DNA from: CAYVDH01 sp964450355
GTDB lineage: Bacteria > Bacteroidota > Bacteroidia > NS11-12g > UBA955
Length of the DNA: 13,608 nt
Direction: 5' to 3'
Assembly (NCBI GenBank): GCA_964450355.1
Contig: CAYVDH010000089.1
Coordinates: forward strand, 1-13,608
Position numbers and translations under genes: made by a program
Shown: one piece after another, positions 7,307-13,608 of the stretch
Position numbering within the stretch: position 1 is the first letter of the stretch
How the letters are laid out: every line of letters begins with the position of its first letter
Notes under the pieces: model-generated
The model's database searches: none
Told to the model about the DNA's origin: nothing
The model's input: the letters and a program-made list of their open reading frames with translations, nothing else

Positions 7307-8797
7307 TTAAATTTCTTTTCTTAATCTGGCTACAGGAATATTGAGTTGTTCTCTGTATTTTGCCACTGTCCTTCTTGCTATGTTGTATCCTTTTTCTTTT
7401 AACAAATCCATCAAAGCTTCGTCTGTCAATGGTTTCTTTTTGCTTTCAGCATTCACCGCATCAGACATGATTTTTTTCACTTCTTTATTGCTTACTTCTT
7501 CGCCAGATTCGCTGGTAATTCCTTCACTGAAAAAATATTTCAATGGAAACACACCAAAATCTGTTTGCACATATTTGCTATTGGCTACTCTAGAAACGGT
7601 GCTGATGTCCATGTTAATTTTATCTGCAATGTCTTTAAGTATCATAGGTTTCAAAGAGGTTTCATCACCTTCTAAGAAAAAATCTCTTTGTTCTTTCACA
7701 ATGGCATTCATGGTGAGCATCAATGTTTGTTGACGCTGTTTTACACTGTCTATAAACCATTTAGCCCCGTCTAATTTTTGTTTGATGTATTGCACTGCAT
7801 CTTTTAGATTTTGGTCTTTGGTAGTGTCTTTGTCGTAGGCTTGCAATGTTTCGGAATACGATGAACTAATTTTTAATTCAGGGGCATTTCTAGAATTGAG
7901 TTCCACTTCCAATATACCATCGTGGTTAATGACAGTAAAATCTGGAATGATGTATTGTGATTTGTTACTGGAATGAGCTTGTCCAGGTTTAGGATTTAGT
8001 TTGATGATTTCATTCAGAGCATCTTTCAAATCATCGTCTGTAATTTTAAGTTGAATTTTAATTTTATCGTAATGCTTTTTGATGAAAGCATCCATGTGTT
8101 CAGAGATTATTTTTTCAGCTAAGTCAAGGGCTTTATTTCCACCGTAATCTTTTTTGTACAATTGAAGTAATAAACATTCTTGTAAGCTTCTGGCACCAAT
8201 GCCTGGAGGATCAAAATTTTGAATTTTGGTCAATATTTTTTCTAAATATTCTTCGGTAGTGCTGATGTTTTCGGAGAATGCTAAATCATTGACTATGGCA
8301 GATAATTCCCTTCTTAAATAACCATCTTCTTCAAAATTTCCAACCAAATGAAGTGCCAACATCAAATCGGTTTCATTCTCAAAATTGGCGTGAACTTGTT
8401 CCACTAAAAAGTCGTAAAAACTTTGTTGATAGGCAATAGGCAGTTCTTTTTGTTCGTCTTCAGATGAGTAATCATCGGTCATTTTAAAGGCCGAATCGTT
8501 TTCATCTCCAGTTAAAAACTCACTGACATTAAAAGAATCATTTTCAAAAAAATCTTCTCCATTGTAATCATCATTCAATGATTCTTCATTGCTGAATTCA
8601 TCTTTTTTTATTTCAGAACTTGTTTTTGTAGAGTTGTCAATTTCATCATCTTCTTTTTCCAGAGCAGGATTATCTAACAATTCTTGGTCAATTCTCTCCT
8701 CAAAATCAGCCGTCCCCATTTGCAGTAACTTGATAAACTGAATCTGCTGTGGAGATAATTTTTGTAATAATTTCTGACTGAGAGTTTGCTTTAACAT
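7307..8797 (-). CDS. rpoN: RNA polymerase sigma-54 factor
   Basis: This is the alternative sigma factor that directs core RNA polymerase to -24/-12 promoters and needs an AAA+ enhancer-binding activator to open them. The 496 aa show the standard order. Region I (1-48) is glutamine/leucine-rich, with LSQKLLQKLSPQQIQFIKLL and ELLDNPALE. Region II (about 49-118) is very acidic and low in complexity. The core-binding domain (about 118-310) includes FDPPGIGARSLQECLL at 195-210. The helix-turn-helix lies near 385-424 (KDIADKINMDISTVSRVANSKYVQT). The RpoN box ARRTVAKYRE at 474-483 is a perfect match and reads the -24 element. The length is normal for the family. The start gives the canonical MLKQ N-terminus. 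It is divergent from asnS and directly upstream of the peptidase gene; no activator gene is in the window. Confidence 0.97.
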   Translation of the reverse strand: MLKQTLSQKLLQKLSPQQIQFIKLLQMGTADFEERIDQELLDNPALEKEDDEIDNSTKTSSEIKKDEFSNEESLNDDYNGEDFFENDSFNVSEFLTGDENDSAFKMTDDYSSEDEQKELPIAYQQSFYDFLVEQVHANFENETDLMLALHLVGNFEEDGYLRRELSAIVNDLAFSENISTTEEYLEKILTKIQNFDPPGIGARSLQECLLLQLYKKDYGGNKALDLAEKIISEHMDAFIKKHYDKIKIQLKITDDDLKDALNEIIKLNPKPGQAHSSNKSQYIIPDFTVINHDGILEVELNSRNAPELKISSSYSETLQAYDKDTTKDQNLKDAVQYIKQKLDGAKWFIDSVKQRQQTLMLTMNAIVKEQRDFFLEGDETSLKPMILKDIADKINMDISTVSRVANSKYVQTDFGVFPLKYFFSEGITSESGEEVSNKEVKKIMSDAVNAESKKKPLTDEALMDLLKEKGYNIARRTVAKYREQLNIPVARLRKEI

Positions 8798-8815
8798 CGA
8801 AAATTTTTAAATAGG

Positions 8816-8847
8816 TTTAATTTTATGTGCAAAGTAAACTAATTTTG
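8816..8847 (+). promoter_or_regulatory. Bacteroidota-type promoter of asnS
   Basis: TAATTTTG at 8840-8847 is an exact TAnnTTTG -7 element, with TTTA at 8816-8819 as a three-of-four -33 match at 20 bp spacing. The predicted transcription start is near 8851. This lies downstream of the in-frame GTG at 8827, so that codon cannot be the translation start on this transcript. The real start is the ATG at 8875, giving a leader of about 24 nt. Confidence 0.6.
8830..8837 (-). promoter_or_regulatory. Candidate -7 element for rpoN
   Basis: On the minus strand this reads TTACTTTG, one mismatch from TAnnTTTG. It would start rpoN transcription near 8826, about 29 nt before the ATG at 8797. No convincing -33 element is seen. 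It lies only 2 bp from the -7 element of the divergent asnS promoter. Confidence 0.35.
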
Positions 8848-8874
8848 CATTTTAATAATATCAATTTTTTCAAA

Positions 8875-10389
8875 ATGTATATAAAATCATTAAACGAGTA
8901 CCAAAATCAAGAAGTGACTGTAAAGGGATGGGTAGCTAACAGAAGAGACAGTAAAGGACTTGTTTTCATTAATTTAAGAGATGGAAGCGGAGTATGTCAA
9001 TGTGTGGTAGATGCAACAAAAGTAAATGAAAATAATTTTGAAATTGCTTCAAAATTAAGTTTAGAAAGTGCTGTTGAATTAACTGGAACAGTAGTAAAAG
9101 ACGAAAAACAAATAGGTGGATTAGAACTTCAAGTGAATCATTTAACATTAATTCAATATGCTGAAGAGTATCCTATTGCAAAAAAAGAGCATGGCATTGA
9201 ATTTTTAATGGATAAAAGGCATTTGTGGTTGCGCAGTCAAAGACAATGGGCTATTTTAAGAATCAGAAACACCATCATTTATTCCATACATCAATTTTTC
9301 CAAAAAGAAGGATTTGTGCAAATGGACGCTCCTATTTTTACTGGCAATGCTTGCGAAGGAACTACCAATTTGTTTGAAACCGATTTTTATGGCGACCCTG
9401 CTTATTTAAGTCAAAGTGGACAATTGTACGGTGAAGCCATGGCAATGGCATTTGGTAAAATTTATACCTTTGGACCAACTTTCAGAGCTGAAAAAAGCAA
9501 AACAAGAAGACATTTATCTGAATTTTGGATGATAGAACCTGAAATGGCATTTTACGACATCCATCAAAACATGGATTTAATTGAAAACTTTTTACAATAT
9601 GTCATAAAACAAGTGATTGACAACTGCCAAAATGAACTTAAATTAATAGACAGAGATCAAACCATATTAGAATCAAGCTTAAAAAAATTCCCGCGTTTGA
9701 CATACGATGAAGCTGTAGCAATTATCAAAGGAGAAAAAGATGTGAATGGACAAAACAGCATTAAAAGTCTTGAAGATGAATTAGCTTCCGTTGAATCACA
9801 AATAAAAACCATCACCGAAGAAATCAATGAAAGAGAAGCTAAAATAGCTGTTCCAGGTATGAAAAAAGGTGAAATTAATTTTAACCAAAATAAAATTGCT
9901 ACGCTTAAAAATGAATTAAAAGATTTAGAAGAGGCTCAAAGAAATATCCCACAATGGATAGCCAGTGCTAAGAACTTTGAATACGGAAATGATTTAGGTG
10001 GTAGCGATGAGACAGTCATTACCAGATTGTTTGATTCCCCTATCATGGTGTACGATTGGCCACATGCTGTAAAAGCCTTTTATTTAAAAAGAAATCCTGA
10101 TGACGACAGATTTGCAAGAGGAGTAGATGTGCTAGCTCCCGAAGGGTATGGTGAAATTGTAGGTGGAGGAGAGAGAGAAACAGACGAAATGAAACTGCGT
10201 TCAAAAATCACCGAACATGAATTGCCAATGGAAGCATTTGAATGGTATTTAGATTTGCGAAAATATGGAAGTGTTCCTCATGCTGGCTTTGGATTGGGAT
10301 TAGAAAGATTAGTAACCTGGTTGTGCAAATTAAAACACGTCAGAGAAAGCATTCCTTTTCCAAGAATGTACGGCAGGTTGTTGCCTTAA
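8875..10389 (+). CDS. asnS: Asparaginyl-tRNA synthetase with a coiled-coil insertion
   Basis: This class II synthetase charges tRNA-Asn with asparagine in the cytoplasm using ATP. From the ATG at 8875 it has 504 aa. An OB-fold anticodon-binding domain (about 1-95) starts MYIKSLNEYQNQEVTVKGWV. The catalytic core shows motif 2 around FRAEKSKTRRHLSEFWMIEPE (203-223), the EGYGEIVGGGER block (422-433), and motif 3 GFGLGLERLV (471-480). The ending IPFPRMYGRLLP is typical of AsnRS. It resembles the compact Bacillus-type enzyme of about 430 aa. The excess is a charged helical insertion at about residues 289-366, between TYDEAVAIIKG and YGNDLGGSDETV. An in-frame GTG at 8827 would add 16 residues, but it overlaps the promoter and gives no family-like sequence. 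It is divergent from rpoN. Confidence 0.95.
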   Translation: MYIKSLNEYQNQEVTVKGWVANRRDSKGLVFINLRDGSGVCQCVVDATKVNENNFEIASKLSLESAVELTGTVVKDEKQIGGLELQVNHLTLIQYAEEYPIAKKEHGIEFLMDKRHLWLRSQRQWAILRIRNTIIYSIHQFFQKEGFVQMDAPIFTGNACEGTTNLFETDFYGDPAYLSQSGQLYGEAMAMAFGKIYTFGPTFRAEKSKTRRHLSEFWMIEPEMAFYDIHQNMDLIENFLQYVIKQVIDNCQNELKLIDRDQTILESSLKKFPRLTYDEAVAIIKGEKDVNGQNSIKSLEDELASVESQIKTITEEINEREAKIAVPGMKKGEINFNQNKIATLKNELKDLEEAQRNIPQWIASAKNFEYGNDLGGSDETVITRLFDSPIMVYDWPHAVKAFYLKRNPDDDRFARGVDVLAPEGYGEIVGGGERETDEMKLRSKITEHELPMEAFEWYLDLRKYGSVPHAGFGLGLERLVTWLCKLKHVRESIPFPRMYGRLLP

Positions 10390-10456
10390 TTAGATAATAT
10401 TAGTTTTTAATCGGTGTAAATAAAACCACACTGAACTAAATACTCAATAAAGCACT

Positions 10457-10464
10457 TAATTTTG
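10457..10464 (+). promoter_or_regulatory. Bacteroidota-type -7 element of the second ABC exporter
   Basis: TAATTTTG is an exact TAnnTTTG match, identical to the asnS -7 element. The predicted start near 10468 leaves a leader of about 15 nt before the ATG at 10483. No clear -33 TTTG is seen 19-20 bp upstream. The gap of 93 bp from asnS shows no terminator hairpin. Confidence 0.5.
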
Positions 10465-10482
10465 CCCCTCTAATTTAATTCA

Positions 10483-12306
10483 ATGGCTGGCAGACAAGAC
10501 AGAGATTTACCTAAATCTAAAATAAATAAACAATCGTTTCAAGAACTGAAATTTTTACTCCATTATTTAAAACCATACAAATGGTATTTTATTGGTGGAT
10601 TAGTCTTTATTTCCCTCTCTGCACTTAGTACCATGGTGTTTCCTTTTTTAATGGGAAAAATGATAGATGCTGTTACAGGTACTATGAATGACAATCCTTT
10701 AAAATCTAATTCTAAATTGGGTTTTTTAGATGCTCATTTAAGTTTAAATACCTTGTTGTTGCTCATTTTTATTCAATTGGGAGTACAAATGGTGTTTTCG
10801 TTCATGCGTGTTTATTTATTAACTCAAAGTGGAGTGAATGCTACTGCAGATTTGAGAAAAACGCTGTATCAAAAATTAATTTCATTGCCAATGAATTTTT
10901 ACAGCGGGCAAAGAGTTGGAGATTTGACTAGTAGAATTTCGGCAGATACAGGTCAGATTCAAGACACAGTTTCGTTTATCCTGGCTGAATTTTTAAGAGG
11001 ATTAATCACCCTGTTTATTGGCTTGTTTCTTATTTTCTTTATCTCTTGGAAATTGGCTTTAATCATGCTGAGCATAGTTCCAATTATTGCCATAGGAGCT
11101 GTTTTTTTTGGGATGAAAATTCGCAAAATGAGCAGAAAAGAAACAGATATGTTGGCTGACAGCGCCTCTGTAGTTCAGGAAACATTACAAGGTATTAGTG
11201 TAGTAAAAGCATTTACTGCGGAAAAAATTGAGCAAAACAGATACACCAAGAACATACAATCTTTAACTCAATTTGCTATATCATCGGGAGTGTATAAAGG
11301 CATTTTTATTTCATTCATCATCTTTGCCGTATTTGGAGCCATTGGTTTTGTGGTGTGGTATGGAGCACAGATGGTAAACATGAAAGAATTGGAAGCAGGT
11401 GAGCTTATTTCCTTTGTCATATACAGTGGTTTTGTAGGTGGTACTTTGGCTGGATTTGCAGACATGTTTGGGCAGTTACAAAAAACCATAGGTGCTACTC
11501 AAAGAGTAAGGGAATTGTTGCAATTGGATGGAGAAATCATAGATACAAAAGGCAATGACAAATTAAAAATAAATGGCGATATTTTATTACAAAATGTTGA
11601 ATTCAGCTATCCTTCAAGAGCAGAAATACAAGTGTTAAAGGGCATTAGTTTTGAAGTAAAACATGGAGAACAAGTAGCTTTGGTAGGAAGCAGTGGTGGC
11701 GGCAAAAGCACCATAGCCTCGTTGTTGCTTAAATTCTTTGATGTAGATAAAGGACACATTTTAATAGATAATAAAAACATCAATGATTATTCCATTCATC
11801 AATTGCGCAACCAAATAGCATATGTGTCTCAAGACATCATATTGTTTGGAGGAACCATTTATGACAACATCATGTATGGCAATCCTGAAGCCAGCATGGA
11901 CGAAGTAATAGAAGCTGCAAAACAAGCCAACGCCTATCAATTTATCACTTCGTTTCCTGATCAATTTAATACCCTAGTAGGCGAAAGAGGAATACAGTTA
12001 TCTGGTGGGCAAAAACAACGAATAGCCATAGCCAGAGCCATACTTAAAAATCCATCAATTTTGTTGTTAGACGAGGCAACCAGTGCATTAGACAGCGAGA
12101 GCGAAGTATTGGTACAAGAGGCATTAGATCAATTGATGTTGAACCGCACCAGTGTAGTAATAGCACACAGATTAAGCACCATTAAAAAGGCAGACAAAAT
12201 AGTGGTACTAGACAAAGGCAAAGTAGCTGAACAAGGCACTCACGATGAGTTAATTCAGAAAGAAAATGGCCTTTATAAGCATTTAATTACACTTCAATCT
12301 TTGTAA
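10483..12306 (+). CDS. ABC exporter, fused permease-ATPase half transporter (multidrug/lipid type)
   Basis: This second half-size exporter of 607 aa has the same domain plan as the one at 2030-3844 but differs clearly in sequence. A basic, polar N-terminal tail (1-30) precedes six membrane helices near 34-56, 87-112, 164-184, 188-210, 272-293 and 308-327. The nucleotide-binding domain is intact: Walker A GSSGGGKST at 402-410, Q-loop Gln450, signature LSGGQ at 506-510, Walker B ILLLDE ending at catalytic Glu531, D-loop SALD and switch His562. Sequences such as GERGIQLSGGQKQRIAIARA and PSRAEIQVLKGISFEV are typical of the ABCB/MsbA exporter group. It should function as an inner-membrane homodimer; the substrate is unknown. 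It has its own candidate promoter after asnS and ends only 4 bp from the convergent outer-membrane protein gene. Confidence 0.93.
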   Translation: MAGRQDRDLPKSKINKQSFQELKFLLHYLKPYKWYFIGGLVFISLSALSTMVFPFLMGKMIDAVTGTMNDNPLKSNSKLGFLDAHLSLNTLLLLIFIQLGVQMVFSFMRVYLLTQSGVNATADLRKTLYQKLISLPMNFYSGQRVGDLTSRISADTGQIQDTVSFILAEFLRGLITLFIGLFLIFFISWKLALIMLSIVPIIAIGAVFFGMKIRKMSRKETDMLADSASVVQETLQGISVVKAFTAEKIEQNRYTKNIQSLTQFAISSGVYKGIFISFIIFAVFGAIGFVVWYGAQMVNMKELEAGELISFVIYSGFVGGTLAGFADMFGQLQKTIGATQRVRELLQLDGEIIDTKGNDKLKINGDILLQNVEFSYPSRAEIQVLKGISFEVKHGEQVALVGSSGGGKSTIASLLLKFFDVDKGHILIDNKNINDYSIHQLRNQIAYVSQDIILFGGTIYDNIMYGNPEASMDEVIEAAKQANAYQFITSFPDQFNTLVGERGIQLSGGQKQRIAIARAILKNPSILLLDEATSALDSESEVLVQEALDQLMLNRTSVVIAHRLSTIKKADKIVVLDKGKVAEQGTHDELIQKENGLYKHLITLQSL

Positions 12307-12310
12307 GCTT

Positions 12311-13608
12311 TTAAAATAAAATATAATTAATACCTATTTCAAATTGATGGTAAAAATATAAGTTACGGTTAATATTTCTTGAGGTTAAAATTGGGTAAGG
12401 TGCTGTAGTTTGGTCTTGAACACTCAAAGTTCTATTTCTACGTACATTAAAATTTGCATTTACACTAGCATAAAATCGAGGGTTAAAAAATTTAAAATAT
12501 CCTAGGTTTAAACTGTTCCCAAATTCCAAACTGTTACTCATAGAATTAGTAAGATTTGCAGTTCTCAAGCTCAATACACTTCTATTAGATGCTATGTATG
12601 GAGAAATTCGCATGGTTAAATAAGTACGGGTATTGGGTTGCCATAAGTATTCAAAATACCCTCCAATGGATGATTTTATAGCATCGGGTTTTGTTTTTGT
12701 TTCAGTTTTTTTATATCCACTTGTACCTATGCTGTCTTCAAATTTATCTAATTTGGTTTGATGTTCTAATCCACTGTTTAAATAGGCTCCCCAAGACAGT
12801 TGAGTGTTTAAGTTTTTTTGAGTAGAAAAATCGTAATTTATGGCAATGCCATTGTAAATATTTCTGTTAAAATATGTGTTAATTGTATTTAGTGAGTTTG
12901 ATATTTTTCTGTCATTTTCATTTTTATTATTTGAGCTATAAACACTGTTATCTAAATAATAGCTCCATCTGCTGCCCGAAAATCTTCCAAGTTGAGTGGC
13001 GTAAAGCCAGTTGTCATTGATGGTAGTAAAATATCGAGTAGCTTTTTCGCTTTTTATGCCATTGGCCTGCAAAACACTGTCTAACATTTCAAGTTGGTCT
13101 ATCAATCTGAACCTAAAATCAATAAATCGTGTGTTTCTAATAGTGGTAATGCCTTTGGCTATTGCTTCTAATTGTGAATTTGTTATAGCACCAACACCAG
13201 CTTTAGCTTGTAAATCTTTCAACATAAACGCTGTAAAAATAGGATCTGTAACGTATTCTAACCTACCATTGCCAAATCCTATTTCTAAATTTGCATTAAA
13301 ATGATAATTTTTGAATTTATAATTATAATAATAATCAGAAGATGAGCTTGAATATCTACGTTCATCAATTGAATTGCTACTTGACATTGTTGTACCAAGG
13401 CTGTAATTTAAAAGTTTAAAACTGTTATTGGCTTTGTACATTCTGTTGTTTGAAGAATAATTAAAACTAAAATTTAAGTTATTGCTTTTATTATTTAAGT
13501 TTTGAAAATTTGAACTAAACGGCCCATTGTAATTGTCTTTATTGTAAGAATTATTATTTGAAAAACCAATAGATGAGTATATGTTTGAATTGTGTTGTAA
13601 TTTCTCTG
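12311..13608 (-). CDS. Large outer-membrane beta-barrel protein, N-terminus outside the window (partial)
   Basis: Only the C-terminal portion is present. An ATG at 13441 would give 376 aa, but the same frame stays open without a stop to the window edge and encodes similar Asn/Ser/Tyr-rich beta-strand sequence (for example NYNGPFSSNFQN), so that ATG is almost certainly internal. The sequence has the alternating aromatic/polar pattern of transmembrane strands and ends NYILF, a C-terminal aromatic typical of substrates of the BAM outer-membrane assembly machinery. Counting from 13441, residues 53-155 include LEIGFGNGRLEYVTDPI, then a helix-rich stretch of about 60 residues, then YFTTINDNWLYA. 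I recall this arrangement from uncharacterised Bacteroidota outer-membrane proteins but cannot name the family. It could belong to the TonB-dependent or related barrel group; no plug domain is visible here. No signal peptide can be judged. Confidence 0.75.
   Translation of the reverse strand, partial: EKLQHNSNIYSSIGFSNNNSYNKDNYNGPFSSNFQNLNNKSNNLNFSFNYSSNNRMYKANNSFKLLNYSLGTTMSSSNSIDERRYSSSSSDYYYNYKFKNYHFNANLEIGFGNGRLEYVTDPIFTAFMLKDLQAKAGVGAITNSQLEAIAKGITTIRNTRFIDFRFRLIDQLEMLDSVLQANGIKSEKATRYFTTINDNWLYATQLGRFSGSRWSYYLDNSVYSSNNKNENDRKISNSLNTINTYFNRNIYNGIAINYDFSTQKNLNTQLSWGAYLNSGLEHQTKLDKFEDSIGTSGYKKTETKTKPDAIKSSIGGYFEYLWQPNTRTYLTMRISPYIASNRSVLSLRTANLTNSMSNSLEFGNSLNLGYFKFFNPRFYASVNANFNVRRNRTLSVQDQTTAPYPILTSRNINRNLYFYHQFEIGINYILF

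Noticed and set aside
7125..7310. Plus-strand open frame encoding a proline-rich peptide
   Set aside because: It is the complement of the glycine-rich N-terminus of the C1 peptidase; poly-glycine codons read as poly-proline on the other strand. It has no family match or promoter.
7341..7733. Plus-strand open frame of 130 codons with hydrophobic stretches
   Set aside because: It is antisense to the DNA-binding part of rpoN; the hydrophobic look comes from reverse-complemented Lys/Glu codons.
11268..11964. Two minus-strand open frames (11268-11489 and 11761-11964)
   Set aside because: Both are antisense to the second ABC exporter, one across its membrane domain and one across its nucleotide-binding domain.
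2030..12306. The two ABC exporters as a heterodimeric pair
   Set aside because: They are more than 6 kb apart with separate predicted promoters, and both have complete catalytic residues, whereas heterodimeric exporters are usually adjacent and often have one degenerate site.
13011..13304. Plus-strand open frame of 97 codons
   Set aside because: It is antisense to the outer-membrane protein, whose frame continues uninterrupted through it.

Overview
The window (13,608 bp, strongly AT-rich) looks like chromosomal DNA of a member of the Bacteroidota. Five exact matches to the Bacteroidota -7 promoter element TAnnTTTG lie just upstream of genes. Start codons lack a clear Shine-Dalgarno sequence. 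RpoN and ParE have the forms usual in that phylum, and there are outer-membrane beta-barrel proteins typical of it. The asparaginyl-tRNA synthetase is of the compact bacterial type with a large extra insertion. I cannot place the organism below phylum level with confidence.

Layout: 77-1960 (+) topoisomerase IV subunit B; 2030-3844 (+) an MsbA-type ABC exporter; 3836-4747 (-) a bile acid:sodium symporter (BASS) family carrier, tail-to-tail with the exporter and overlapping it by 9 bp; 4748-4951 the largest gene-free gap, holding the carrier's probable promoter and leader; 4952-5650 (-) a small secreted beta-barrel-like protein; 5717-7288 (-) a membrane-anchored papain-fold (C1) cysteine peptidase; 7307-8797 (-) sigma-54 (rpoN), 18 bp upstream of the peptidase and probably co-transcribed with it; 8875-10389 (+) asparaginyl-tRNA synthetase, divergent from rpoN with closely packed core promoters; 10483-12306 (+) a second ABC exporter; 12311-13608 (-) the C-terminal part of a large outer-membrane protein whose reading frame runs off the window.

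This is mostly a housekeeping and envelope neighbourhood: DNA decatenation, translation, sigma-54 transcription, two lipid/drug-type exporters, a small-solute carrier and three envelope proteins. I see no tRNA or rRNA genes, CRISPR arrays, insertion sequences, phage genes or clear rho-independent terminators. I do not see a convincing new multi-gene system. The points most worth a second look are the coiled-coil insertion in AsnRS, the rpoN-peptidase pair with an unusual glycine-rich anchored N-terminus, the altered sodium-site residues in the BASS carrier, and the helix-rich conserved block inside the truncated outer-membrane protein.
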